A stretch of 64,000 nt of DNA from JAJKIV01 sp036741775. Its GTDB lineage: Bacteria > Gemmatimonadota > Gemmatimonadetes > Gemmatimonadales > Gemmatimonadaceae. The notes beneath the pieces were generated by a model, which did no database searches, had not been told where the DNA came from, and saw nothing but the letters and a program-made list of their open reading frames with translations. This document shows, in pieces, positions 6,393 to 15,557 of this stretch. Positions within the stretch are counted from its first letter, which is position 1. Each line of letters starts with the position of its first letter. Location: NCBI GenBank assembly GCA_036741775.1, contig DAINRQ010000016.1, positions 27,500 through 91,499 of the forward strand, given 5' to 3'. Both the position numbers and the translations under genes were made by a program.

Positions 6393-8968
6393 TGCGGCTC
6401 TACCGCGCTCTCCTGGGGCTCTACCCACGCTCGTTTCGGCGTGAGTACGAGAGCGAGCTCTGCGCGGCTTTCGCCGAGCGGATGCGTGGATACTCGGGTC
6501 CGTTCGCGCCGGTGGCAGGCGTGCTTGCCGCGCTGAGTGACGTCGTGCCGAACGCGGTTGCCGCCCACACGGAGATCCTCGCACGCGATCTGCGCGTTGC
6601 CGGGCGAGCCGTTAGGCGTGCGCCGGGCTTCGCCGTCACGACCATTCTCGTGGTGGCGCTCGGCGTAGGTGCGAATACGGCCGCTTTTTCGCTCGCGGAC
6701 TTCGTGTTCCTGCGCCCGCTGCCGTACCAGGAGCCCGAGCGTCTCGTCAAGCTCTGGCAGCGTACGCCCGATTATGGTCAGATGGAGCTCTCGCCGGCCA
6801 ACTACCGGGACTGGAGGACGTCGGCGAAGTCGTTCACCGACTTCGCGGCCTATACGTTCCGCGCCGCCAACCTCGTTGGCGGGGCGGAACCGCGCCGGCT
6901 GGAGATCGTTTCCGCGACGCCGGAGTTTCACCAGGTGCTTGGGGTGAGGGCGCTCCTCGGGCGAGCGCTCATGCCCACGGATGGCGACGGCGTGCCGGTC
7001 GTGGTGCTCAGCTACGCCTTGTGGCAGAACCAGTTCGGGGCGGACTCGGGCATCATTGGGCAGGCGGTGCGTCTGGACGATACGCCGCACACCGTCGTCG
7101 GCGTCATGCCGCCGACGTTCAACTTTCCACAGAGCGGCACGGATGCGTGGACGCCGCTCATCTTCACTGAGCAGGACTACGAAGACCGAGACAACACGTA
7201 CATCACAGGCGTCGCCCGTCTGCGCGAGGGCGTCTCCGTAGCACAGGCACGCGGCGAGATGATCGGGATCGCTGCACGGCTCGAGCGGCAATACCGCGAG
7301 CTCGAGAACGTGAGCGCGTGGGTGTTGGGGCTACGGGATGAGATCTCGTCGCGTGCACGGCTTCTCGTGCTCGCGTTATGCGGGGCCGCGCTCTGTATCT
7401 TGCTCCTGGCCTGCGCGAATCTCGCGAGCCTCTTTCTCGTCCGCGCAACGAGCCGCTCACGCGAGCTGGCCGTGCGCACGGCGCTGGGTGCCGGTCGCGA
7501 GCAGATCATTCGCCAGCTCGTGACCGAGAGTGTCGCGCTCGCGGTGCTCGGTGGTGTTACCGGGATCGCGCTGGCGTGGACTGCGCTTCCCGTGCTGGCG
7601 CGTCTCGTACCGCAGTCGCTTCCGCTGGCCATGTCGCCGGCTCTGGACGGCCCTGTGCTCGGGTTCGCGTTCGCGCTCATGATTCTGACGGGACTCGTGT
7701 TCGGCGTCGGGCCGGCGATCGGGGCCGGCAAGGGCAGTGGGCTGGAGCTGCTGCGCGCGGGAACACGATCGACGTCCGGGCGGACACGCCGGCTGCGGGC
7801 AGCCCTCGTAGTCGTGGAGATTTCTGCATCCGTCGTCCTGCTCATTCTTTCCGGCCTCCTGATCCGATCGGTCTGGAACATCCAGGCACGCGATCCGGGG
7901 TTCACCACCGAAAATCTCCTGACGCTGCGAACGGCGCTACCGCGTCCCAAGTACGACAGTGTTGCGCAGCGCGAGCAGTATTACATGGACGTACTGCGTG
8001 GGGTGCGCGCGCTACCGGGCGTCACGAACGCGGCGTTCACGACCGGGCTGCCAATGGTGATGCGCGGCGGCATCTGGGGAGCGGGTCTCCCGGGCGTCGA
8101 GCCGCCGCGGACCGGGGCGCACTCGGTGAGCCTGCGATACGTGAGCATCGGGTACTTCGCCACAATGGGCATCCCCATGCGTGCCGGCCGCGACGTGGAA
8201 GACTCGGATACGCAACGGAGCCCCTACGTGGCCGTGGTGAGTGAGTCGTTCGCGAAGCACCACTGGCCCAACGACAACCCGATCGGCAAACGCTTCTCCG
8301 TCGCGATGAATGAGCGCACCGTGGTCGGGGTCGTGGGCGACGTCCGTGTACGCGGGCTGGAGCAGGAGAGCGAGCCGCAGGTGTACCTCCCGTTCCGGCA
8401 GGTTCAGGATGGATCCCTCATCGGGTATTTTCCGAAGGATCTTGTCGTTAGGTCCGCAATCGAGCAGCCGCAACTGATGGCGGCCGTACGGCGAATCGTG
8501 AGTGAAGCGGACCCCGATCAGCCCATCTCACACATTCGCACGATGGCCGAGATCGTCGAGAGCGAGACCGCGTCGCGTATGACGCAGCTGCGCCTTCTGA
8601 GCGCGCTCGCCCTCGTCGGGCTGCTCATCGCGGGTATCGGGATTCACGGTCTCCTCAGCTTCACCGTGTCGCGGCGCGTTCCCGAGATCGGCGTCCGGCG
8701 CGCGCTCGGCGCGCAGGTGAGCGGGATCGTGCGGCACGTGCTCGGTGAAGGGCTGCGGCTCGCGATCGTGGGCGTCGGGCTTGGCGTTGCGATCGCATAC
8801 GCGGCCGCGCGCGGGATGGGGGCGCTACTGACTGGGGTGCGGCCTGAGGATCCGACCACGATCCTCGTGTCGGCGGCCCTCTGCTTCGTGACGGCGATTG
8901 TCGGGTGTGTGCGACCGGCCGCGCGTGCCGCGCGGGTCGATCCGATCACGGCCTTGCGAGCAGACTAA
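6392..8968 (+). CDS. ADOP-type ABC transporter permease (duplicated MacB/FtsX)
   Basis: An 858-residue permease of the acidobacterial duplicated orphan permease family. A cytoplasmic N-terminal segment of about 70 residues (YRALLGLYPRSFRREY) is shared with PadR-coupled members. It is followed by two MacB-type units, each with a periplasmic domain and membrane helices. The first helix is near residues 82-102, a helix cluster lies around 325-440, and the final three helices lie beyond about residue 730. The FtsX-like motif VRRALGAQ is near the C terminus. No ATPase gene is adjacent, which is normal for these orphans. The role is probably mechanotransmission or export, with unknown substrate. 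Confidence 0.88.
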   Translation: MRLYRALLGLYPRSFRREYESELCAAFAERMRGYSGPFAPVAGVLAALSDVVPNAVAAHTEILARDLRVAGRAVRRAPGFAVTTILVVALGVGANTAAFSLADFVFLRPLPYQEPERLVKLWQRTPDYGQMELSPANYRDWRTSAKSFTDFAAYTFRAANLVGGAEPRRLEIVSATPEFHQVLGVRALLGRALMPTDGDGVPVVVLSYALWQNQFGADSGIIGQAVRLDDTPHTVVGVMPPTFNFPQSGTDAWTPLIFTEQDYEDRDNTYITGVARLREGVSVAQARGEMIGIAARLERQYRELENVSAWVLGLRDEISSRARLLVLALCGAALCILLLACANLASLFLVRATSRSRELAVRTALGAGREQIIRQLVTESVALAVLGGVTGIALAWTALPVLARLVPQSLPLAMSPALDGPVLGFAFALMILTGLVFGVGPAIGAGKGSGLELLRAGTRSTSGRTRRLRAALVVVEISASVVLLILSGLLIRSVWNIQARDPGFTTENLLTLRTALPRPKYDSVAQREQYYMDVLRGVRALPGVTNAAFTTGLPMVMRGGIWGAGLPGVEPPRTGAHSVSLRYVSIGYFATMGIPMRAGRDVEDSDTQRSPYVAVVSESFAKHHWPNDNPIGKRFSVAMNERTVVGVVGDVRVRGLEQESEPQVYLPFRQVQDGSLIGYFPKDLVVRSAIEQPQLMAAVRRIVSEADPDQPISHIRTMAEIVESETASRMTQLRLLSALALVGLLIAGIGIHGLLSFTVSRRVPEIGVRRALGAQVSGIVRHVLGEGLRLAIVGVGLGVAIAYAAARGMGALLTGVRPEDPTTILVSAALCFVTAIVGCVRPAARAARVDPITALRAD

Positions 8969-9043
8969 TTGGGGGTCAGAGTCGAATTTCATCCACTTGT
9001 TACGGGTGCGACAAATGGATGAAATTCGACTCTGACCCCCAAT
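8968..9043. repeat. REP-like long inverted repeat
   Basis: Two 33-bp arms (8968-9000 and 9011-9043) are reverse complements with a single mismatch and surround a 10-base loop. The arms begin ATTGGGGGTCAGAGTC. The left arm starts on the last base of the permease stop codon. The GGGGTCAGAGTC core recurs at 39109-39120. This layout resembles REP sequences mobilised by RAYT (TnpA-REP) transposases; no such gene is in the window. Confidence 0.75.
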
Positions 9044-9063
9044 CACAAACAACTCCGAACGAA

Positions 9064-9097
9064 AAAACCGGCACCTGCAGAAGCAGGTGCCGGTTTT
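9064..9097. terminator. Bidirectional rho-independent terminator
   Basis: A perfect 15-bp stem (9064-9078 with 9083-9097) closes an AGAA loop. It has an A tract on the left and a T tract on the right, so it can work in both directions. It lies between the convergent permease and SusD genes. Confidence 0.9.
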
Positions 9098-9117
9098 CGT
9101 GTCCTAGTCCGTGGCTC

Positions 9118-10566
9118 TTAGATCGAGCACGGCACCGACAGCCCGCGAGCGTCACACTCGGCGCTCGGGATCATCATGTGCGGATGCACGACGTCGCCAG
9201 CCCGGTCGAGCGGCAGCTGGTTCACCCGGTTGTACCGGCGCGCGTCGACCCAACGCGTGCCCTGCGTCCACATGAGCGAGTACAGCCGGTTGTACAGCAG
9301 CTCGGTCACGAAGTCTGCGTCCGAACTGCCTGCATTGATGGCCGCCGCGCCCAACCCGCCCGCGTGCTGCCGGACGAGGTTGATGTCGGCAACCGCCCCA
9401 GCCTTGTCGCCCGTGTTCCAGCGGATCTCGGCGCGGAGCAGCAGCAGCTCCTCGTTGATGAGCCACGGAACGTCGGTGCTCTGATCGGCCGCGGCGGGAT
9501 CGCTCGGATCATTGTACATCACCGGCTTGTGCGTTCCCGTCAGGCCGTTGAGCGTCCGCGGTGCCGGCGCCGGCGCGGTTTTCGTCGTGAGCCGGAGATC
9601 CGGCTGCCCGTTCGGCCGGAGCTGCGCACCCGTGATGATCGACGGGTGGACCCAGTAGCGGTTGTTGGTGAGCGGCTCCGTCACCGGGTTGGCGGCTTCG
9701 CCTGCGGCGCCGGTGTAGCCGTAGTACACGCCCGTTCGGAGCGACCCGGGCAGTCCGGCGTCGGTAACGAACGACGCCGCCATGGCCGTCTGCGCCTCGG
9801 TCCAGCACGACGCGCAGCTGAAGAACGTGGCGCGATGCACGAGGTTCTTCGCCTTCAGCCCGCGGTTGAACTGCGCGAACGTCGCGGGCGTCGTGAAGCC
9901 TTCGTAGCCCTCGACGAATTCGAAGGGGAAGCTGGTGCCTGCCGCATTGAGATCGGCGAGCGCTTCATCGAGCAGCGCGGATGCCGTCGCCATGGCCTCT
10001 TCCGTCGGCACGAGCGGCGCGGGCTCGGCGTCGATCGGCCGATCGACATCGATCGGGAGGCCCGTCGTACCACTGCGAACGGCTAGGCGGTGCAGGTGCC
10101 ACGCCTTGAGCGTCTTGGCAAACCCGCGCGACGCCGCCTTCTCCTGGTCGGTCAGGCTCGAGTTCTCCACCGCGGCGAGATACGCGTTGATCGTGCGAAT
10201 CGCGCCGTACTTGCCCCCCCACTGGCCCCCGGCACGGCCGCCGGGGTCCTGCGGCCCGCTGACCTCCTCGCCGGTTTCGCGAGGATCGTTGCCGAGCAGG
10301 TTCCACCCCTCGCGCCCGTAGATCCCCCATTGCTGGATCTGCGCCGCGAGATCGGAGTTCGCCTGCGTCTGAATGCCGATGGCCGTTCGCGCCAGGATAC
10401 CAGGCGACGGCGCGTCCGTCAGGGCGTCGGCCGTGGGGGCGTTCGTGTTCTCCAGATCGAGGTCCGCGCATGACGAGAGCAGCAGTGCTCCCGTCAGCGC
10501 GGCCAACACGGCGCCGGCACGTCGACCACGCCCGGCTCTGAAACGGTCTCCAGTCGTGATCATCAT
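9118..10566 (-). CDS. SusD/RagB-family outer-membrane lipoprotein
   Basis: A 482-residue SusD-like protein, the surface lid that binds oligomeric nutrients for its SusC partner. A signal peptide ends in the lipobox LLSSC near residue 33. The mature protein has the family's helical TPR-like core (TINAYLAAVENSSLT, AKTLKAWHLHRLAVRSGT, LINEELLLLRAEIRW). The C-terminal QGTRWVDARRYNR block is also characteristic. The ATG at 10566 overlaps the SusC stop (TGATG), so the two are coupled. The substrate cannot be inferred; no glycoside hydrolase is nearby. Confidence 0.9.
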   Translation of the reverse strand: MMITTGDRFRAGRGRRAGAVLAALTGALLLSSCADLDLENTNAPTADALTDAPSPGILARTAIGIQTQANSDLAAQIQQWGIYGREGWNLLGNDPRETGEEVSGPQDPGGRAGGQWGGKYGAIRTINAYLAAVENSSLTDQEKAASRGFAKTLKAWHLHRLAVRSGTTGLPIDVDRPIDAEPAPLVPTEEAMATASALLDEALADLNAAGTSFPFEFVEGYEGFTTPATFAQFNRGLKAKNLVHRATFFSCASCWTEAQTAMAASFVTDAGLPGSLRTGVYYGYTGAAGEAANPVTEPLTNNRYWVHPSIITGAQLRPNGQPDLRLTTKTAPAPAPRTLNGLTGTHKPVMYNDPSDPAAADQSTDVPWLINEELLLLRAEIRWNTGDKAGAVADINLVRQHAGGLGAAAINAGSSDADFVTELLYNRLYSLMWTQGTRWVDARRYNRVNQLPLDRAGDVVHPHMMIPSAECDARGLSVPCSI

Positions 10567-13505
10567 CAGAATCCCAAGGAAATGTCGAGGAAGAAGCTGC
10601 GGTTCGGCGGGTAGGCGGCGACGTCGAGGTTATTCCGGATGGCGGCGGAACCCAGGTTGGCGACCTCGGGGTCGAGCCCCGAGTACTTCTGCCACGATAC
10701 CAGGTTGCGCCCCGTCAGGCTGACCCGCGCGTTGGCGATGTTGAAGTTCCCAAAGCCGAGCCACCGGCGCGGGATCGTCACACCGACGGCGATCTCGCGC
10801 AGCTTCAGGTACGTCGCGTCCTCGATATACGGCGTCATGACGCCGTTGTCATAGCCGCGCATGCGGTATTCGTGATCCGGCGAGCCGAAGTCGTGCGACG
10901 TCTGGGCGTCATCGTAGAGGAACTGCGTGAGGTTGATGATGTCGCCGCCCTTCTGATAATCGAACACGACGTTCAACGACAGCGCCTTGTAGTTGAGATC
11001 GTTGACGAAGCCCATCTTGAAGTCCGGCGCCGTATTTCCGAGCTGGACGTCGGTCGCCGTGCGCTCGCCGTTCGCGTCGAAGTCGCGCCCGATGATCTGC
11101 GTCAGCGGCTCGCCGACTTCGATGAACGTCACGCCCAGCCCGCCGAAGCCAGAAAGGGGCGGACGGAACGGCGGCAGCCCCGCGAGATCCTTCACTTCGC
11201 TGGTGTACTGCGTGAACGTTCCGCGCGAGACCCACGTCAGATTCTGGCGCTGAATGGGCGTCACGCCGAGCACCGCCTCGAAGCCGCGGTTCTCGATCTT
11301 GCCGCCGTTGAACACCTGCGTCGCGAAGCCCGTGGACGGCGCTGGAACGCGCTGCAGCAGCAGGTTCGTCGTGTTCCGCGAGAACCCGGTGAGCTCCCAC
11401 GTCAGGCGCCCGTCCATGGCGAGGCCGTCGATGCCGACCTCGACCTCCTTCACCCGCTCGGGCTCTACGTTTGGGCTACCCGCGGCGCCGGCGACCGTGA
11501 AGCCGTTGAGGCCGCTGAGCTGCGGGGTGTTGAGCAGCGTGAACTTCTGTCCGAAGATCGGCAGGTTGCCCGTCTCGCCGTACGCGATGCGCGGTTTGAT
11601 CTCGCTCCCCGCGCCGATCAGGTTCACGATCCGGTACGAGCCGGACACCTTCGGGAAGAAGAACCACTTGTCGATGTCGCCGTTGTTGCTCGTGCGCTCG
11701 GCGCGGGCACCACCCTGGATGAGCAGGCGCTCACCCAACAGGCGCACTTCCTCCTGGCCGTAGAGCGCGATCGTCCGGCTCCTCGTCAGGTTCTCCGTGC
11801 CGATGGTGTTCGTGCCCTGGCCGACGTTCTGCTGGCCGGGAACGAGGTTCGTCGTCGTGATGCGGGTGACGTTGAGATGTTCCTCGACGAACTGTGCGCC
11901 GAACGACGTGTTGAGCGACCACCCGCCCGACGGCACGAAGTTGTGAATGCCGTTCAGGTTCCAGTTGAAGATCCGGCTGAACCCGCCGCCCTCGATGGCC
12001 GCGCCGGGGAGCGTCTGGTCCCGCTCGTAGAACGCCTCGTTAGGCGACCACAGGTCGTTGTTCTGCTGGAACGCGTCGAGGCCGGCCGCGCCGACGAAAC
12101 GGAGCGAATGCTGCCCGGTGTTGATCGCGTCGTAGTTGGCGGAAAGGCCACCGGTGAAGCGGATCGTCTCCTCGTGGTTCCGCGACAACTCGGTCGTCTG
12201 CACCGGGTTGGCCTGAATGCCCCAGTCGGGCTCCAGGAAGTTCCCGTTCGCGTCGCGCCGTTCCAGGTCCACGAAGCTCGGCGTGTACGCGAACGCGTAC
12301 CCGTGACACGCGTAGTTGTTACAGTTGTTGTTCCAGCCGCGGTCGTGCTCGGCGCGGTTGAACACCGTGGAGATCTGCGCCTCGAGCTTGCTGCCCAGCG
12401 ATTGGTCCACGTTGACGCGCAGGTTCTGCCGGCCGAACCCCGTGTTCCGCTCGATCCCTTCGTCGTGCTTCCACGTGCCGCCGATAAAGTAGCGCGTGGT
12501 CGAGTTGCCGCCGCTCACGTCCACCGCGCTCTCGTACGACGGCTTGTTGTTGTTGTACACCTGATCGAAGTGATTGATGTACGGCGAGGCGTTGCCATCG
12601 AACCAGTGCGCGACTTCGTCCCCGTATTTCTCCGTCGCCTCCGCAAGCGTCCACCGCCGGCTCTCGAGCTTCTTCGAGATGTCGAACACGCCGACGCGCT
12701 GGCGCACGTTCACGTTCGGCGCGCCGGCCAGGCCGCGCTTCGTCTTGATGATCACGACGCCGTTCGCCGCACGTGAGCCGTAGATCGAGGACGCCGCGGC
12801 GCCCTTCATGATCTCGATCGACTCGATGTTCGCGGGATTGATGTCGGCCACCCGGTCTACCGCGTCATCCTCGGCGGTGGCGAACGCCGCGGCCGAGATC
12901 GAGCCGCGGCCGCTCGCGATGCGCTGATTCGAGTAGGGGACGCCGTCCACGACGTACAGTGGATCGAACGACCCGAGGATGGTGTTGTTCCCGCGCACCT
13001 GCATCTGGATGCCGCCGCCGGGGGCGCCGGAATTCGACTGCAGGTTGACGCCGCTCACGCGCCCCACGAGCGCGTTCTGGATGGTCGGCGCCGGAACGTT
13101 GTTGATCGCGTCGCCCGTCACCTGGGCGACCGCGGTCGTCGCACTGCGCCGGTCGATCGTCGTGGCCTGGCCCGTCACCACCACGCCCTCGATCTGCAAC
13201 ACGTCGCGCTCGAGCGCGAAGTTCGCGGTGTTCTGCGTGGCCGTCACGAGCTGCGACCCGCGCTTGTACCCGATCGCGCGCGCGAGCAGCCGAACGTCTC
13301 CTTGCGGCACCTCCAGCCGGTAGTTGCCTTCGTTGCCCGTTACGGTCTCTACGGTCGTCCCCTCTGCCGAGACTCTCGCTCCGGCAACGGGAACTGCACC
13401 GCCCGCAACTGTTACCGTGCCGGTGATTACGCGCGTCTGGGCCCACGCGACACTCGGCAATCCTGCTGCCAACGCCAGGGTTAAAATCATACCTCGTTTG
13501 CGCAC
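10566..13505 (-). CDS. SusC/RagA-family TonB-dependent outer-membrane transporter
   Basis: About 979 residues. In order there are a signal peptide ending AWAQ, a carboxypeptidase-regulatory-like (CarboxypepD_reg) beta sandwich (GTVTVAGGAVPVAGARVSAE), a plug domain with the SusC motifs PGGGIQMQVRGNNTILG and PLYVVDGVPY, and a long beta barrel ending in an aromatic C-terminal strand (FFLDISLGF) recognised by the BAM machinery. It imports a nutrient captured by SusD using TonB energy. I chose GTG 13505 because GGAGGA precedes it; an ATG five codons downstream is the alternative. A TTGACA-like -35 (13593-13598, minus strand) lies upstream, but no convincing -10 is at normal spacing. Confidence 0.92.
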   Translation of the reverse strand: MRKRGMILTLALAAGLPSVAWAQTRVITGTVTVAGGAVPVAGARVSAEGTTVETVTGNEGNYRLEVPQGDVRLLARAIGYKRGSQLVTATQNTANFALERDVLQIEGVVVTGQATTIDRRSATTAVAQVTGDAINNVPAPTIQNALVGRVSGVNLQSNSGAPGGGIQMQVRGNNTILGSFDPLYVVDGVPYSNQRIASGRGSISAAAFATAEDDAVDRVADINPANIESIEIMKGAAASSIYGSRAANGVVIIKTKRGLAGAPNVNVRQRVGVFDISKKLESRRWTLAEATEKYGDEVAHWFDGNASPYINHFDQVYNNNKPSYESAVDVSGGNSTTRYFIGGTWKHDEGIERNTGFGRQNLRVNVDQSLGSKLEAQISTVFNRAEHDRGWNNNCNNYACHGYAFAYTPSFVDLERRDANGNFLEPDWGIQANPVQTTELSRNHEETIRFTGGLSANYDAINTGQHSLRFVGAAGLDAFQQNNDLWSPNEAFYERDQTLPGAAIEGGGFSRIFNWNLNGIHNFVPSGGWSLNTSFGAQFVEEHLNVTRITTTNLVPGQQNVGQGTNTIGTENLTRSRTIALYGQEEVRLLGERLLIQGGARAERTSNNGDIDKWFFFPKVSGSYRIVNLIGAGSEIKPRIAYGETGNLPIFGQKFTLLNTPQLSGLNGFTVAGAAGSPNVEPERVKEVEVGIDGLAMDGRLTWELTGFSRNTTNLLLQRVPAPSTGFATQVFNGGKIENRGFEAVLGVTPIQRQNLTWVSRGTFTQYTSEVKDLAGLPPFRPPLSGFGGLGVTFIEVGEPLTQIIGRDFDANGERTATDVQLGNTAPDFKMGFVNDLNYKALSLNVVFDYQKGGDIINLTQFLYDDAQTSHDFGSPDHEYRMRGYDNGVMTPYIEDATYLKLREIAVGVTIPRRWLGFGNFNIANARVSLTGRNLVSWQKYSGLDPEVANLGSAAIRNNLDVAAYPPNRSFFLDISLGF

Positions 13506-13923
13506 TGGTCCTCCGGGTTTGGGGAAAAGCGCCTTCTCGCCGCGAGCGACGCGGCAACTGACGACGCTAATAGCGCCGACAGGAGCATCGATTGTCAAGC
13601 GGGACTCAATTTGTCCCGTCCTGACTCCTTCCGTCACGGTATGGGATGGCCCGCAGGGTCCGCTGAACCGCCTCTAGCCGGTTCCCGGTCGCGTTGAACG
13701 AGGGCGGAGCAGGGCATCGTGAGCTGCGTAGTCGAGCGGCCTCGAGCGGCAGAGCGAGCCGCGGGTGCATTCGGGTTACTGGCAGGTGGGAAACCGCAGG
13801 ATCATGAGATTCACGCCGGCGTCGGCGTGAAGTCGAGGCATCGCCGCGGATGAACCGCGGCGCGAGAGCGTCGTTAGGCGCCCGGCGATGCGAACACCGG
13901 ATCAACGTCCTGCGAACGCAGGC
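13506..13923. other. Intergenic region upstream of susC
   Basis: I see no supportable gene in these 418 bases. They should contain the SusC promoter (TTGACA on the minus strand at 13593-13598) and one CGTTAGGC copy at 13872-13879. A short Arg-rich open frame on the minus strand looks like composition noise. Confidence 0.5.
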
Positions 13924-14397
13924 TCAGATGCCGAACCCAGCGTTCATATAGATACGAGTTCGCCGGCTGTCACCGGACAGCAGTGGTCGGAACACTCCGA
14001 CTCCCACGTTCACAGACAGGAACGAGACTCGGAGCTCGCCGCCGACGAGCGTCTCCTTCCGGTCGGCTTGCGCGGGCGACCCCCATGTGCGCACCGCTGA
14101 CGCGAGGACCTGCACACCGGAAGCGAACGGGAAAGCGAACAGATACCCCGCACTTGCCCGCCCGCCACCGATCCCTACTTCAGCGACTGCCATAGGGCCG
14201 GCGAACTGGGCGAAGGATACTTGGGTCCCGTGCGTAACGCCAAGAGCGAGGCCGGCTCGGAGCGGCGGCCCAAAACGGAGACCAGCCACCACCTCGGTGC
14301 GCCATTGCGCCCCGGCGCCAATCGGGACCCCCGCAATTCCGACGACCGCAACGAAACCCACAGCGATCCACGTCGACCACGCCGTTGACCGTCGCAT
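13924..14397 (-). CDS. Exported protein of unknown function, possible outer-membrane beta barrel
   Basis: A 157-residue protein with an N-terminal hydrophobic signal (TWIAVGFVAVVGIAGVPIGAGAQ, cleavage after about residue 31). Alternating short strands follow, ending in a hydrophobic C-terminal strand (IYMNAGFGI). That pattern suits a small outer-membrane barrel or a fragment-sized member of such a family. No domain is recognised. It is divergent from the next gene, another barrel-like exported protein, with a 199-bp shared upstream region. Existence is supported by the signal peptide and the strand periodicity, not by homology. Confidence 0.6.
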   Translation of the reverse strand: MRRSTAWSTWIAVGFVAVVGIAGVPIGAGAQWRTEVVAGLRFGPPLRAGLALGVTHGTQVSFAQFAGPMAVAEVGIGGGRASAGYLFAFPFASGVQVLASAVRTWGSPAQADRKETLVGGELRVSFLSVNVGVGVFRPLLSGDSRRTRIYMNAGFGI

Positions 14398-14596
14398 TCC
14401 GAGAAGATCCCGATCTGGATGGACCCGAGGTGCTTCAACGATTCGTCGGCCGAGCCGGGCAATCCGCGCGCCATGCGTTCACGTGTGCCCGTCGGGGCGC
14501 GGCTGTACCGGTCCGGCGTCGGCGATCGTCCTGTCTCCGAGGGTCACCAAGCCGTTCTGAGTGCGGCGTTTACCCGCAATGCACACTGGAGCCAAG

Positions 14597-15247
14597 ATGC
14601 GTCGACTCGCGTTGTTCCTCGTGATGGCCATCGGACTTCCGACCGCGGCCCGGGCGCAAGCGTGTCTCGGGTCGGTATCGTTCGCAACCGTCCCGGTGCG
14701 GATCGGCGGGGGTGCGTTGTTCGGCGAGGACTACACGGCCTACGCGGCGTCGCTCATTGCGGGTCGGGAGAACTCGGTCTTCGGCGACGCCGGGGTCGCG
14801 CGGATCTACGCGGATGACTTCGACGATACCGAGGACCAGTTGTTCGCCGACGTCGGGTATCAGCGGTCGTTGGGCCGGCGCGCTCAACTCTGCCCGATAG
14901 TCGGAGTGGGGCTCGGCAGCGGGCCGGATGACGCCGGGTTGGACGTCCAGTCGCGGTTCGCGAGCGCGGGGCTGGCACTCGGCCTCACGTATCGCCCCGC
15001 GCCGAGGGTGCGGGTCATCCCGAACGGGACGGTGCGCTTCCAGTACGCGGCGTCCGACCTGACCGATCCCGCCGGGGTCGAGGAGACGTTTTCCGACACG
15101 TTCGGGATCGGGGACATCGGGCTGGGCCTCATCTTCTTCGGCGACCGGCTCGCGATCCAGCCGAGGATGCAGATCCCGTTCGGGGCGGACGACAACTCGG
15201 TGAGCTACGGACTCAGCGTCAGTATCGGCTTCGGCCTCCGCCGTTAG
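14597..15247 (+). CDS. Exported beta-barrel-like protein of unknown function
   Basis: A 216-residue protein starting at the ATG before the signal peptide MRRLALFLVMAIGLPTAARA (cleavage about residue 20). The mature part has repeated amphipathic strands (FADVGYQRSLG, FASAGLALGLTYRPAP, DIGLGLIFFGDRLAIQPRMQ) and a terminal VSIGFGLRR. This is typical of eight-stranded outer-membrane barrels annotated as outer-membrane beta-barrel or porin-family proteins. The function is unknown. An upstream ATG at 14561 would add 12 residues before the signal and is less likely. Confidence 0.7.
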   Translation: MRRLALFLVMAIGLPTAARAQACLGSVSFATVPVRIGGGALFGEDYTAYAASLIAGRENSVFGDAGVARIYADDFDDTEDQLFADVGYQRSLGRRAQLCPIVGVGLGSGPDDAGLDVQSRFASAGLALGLTYRPAPRVRVIPNGTVRFQYAASDLTDPAGVEETFSDTFGIGDIGLGLIFFGDRLAIQPRMQIPFGADDNSVSYGLSVSIGFGLRR

Positions 15248-15557
15248 TCGATTTTCAATCGGCTCGCGTGGATTGGCCAGATGCCGCCCCGAGCCTTCGC
15301 CCGACCGACCGGGACGACTTACGGCGGTGACAGGGCGCAATGGCGGCGTCTGCGTCGTCCACCGTGACCCCAATGCGGAAAGGGGAATTTCCGCATTCGA
15401 CACGCGGCCACGTCACGGGCGGCGGAGGTTGCATGGCGGTCTCAAGCTAGCGAGAATCGAGGCTCGTAGCGAAACCGGGTCTCGGCGGGCAATTTCCGGC
15501 CGACGTTCGACCTCGCCCCTCGCTCTCGGTTTGGCGACTCACTCCGGAGGATCTCTC
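15248..15557. other. Intergenic region with a strong hairpin
   Basis: No gene is apparent in these 310 bases. At 15372-15397 a perfect 10-bp inverted repeat (AATGCGGAAA / TTTCCGCATT) encloses a GGGGAA loop. It could be an operator for the downstream amidohydrolase gene. It is a poor terminator because no T tract follows. Confidence 0.5.

Noticed and set aside
10872..12776. A 634-codon open frame on the plus strand
   Set aside because: It is the antisense shadow of the SusC gene. The product is Arg/Val/Leu-rich without motifs, while the minus strand encodes a complete SusC protein.
15273..15557. N-terminal extension of the amidohydrolase
   Set aside because: The GTG at 15558 has a GGAGG and leads straight into a signal peptide. 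The extension would bury the signal peptide and is low complexity.
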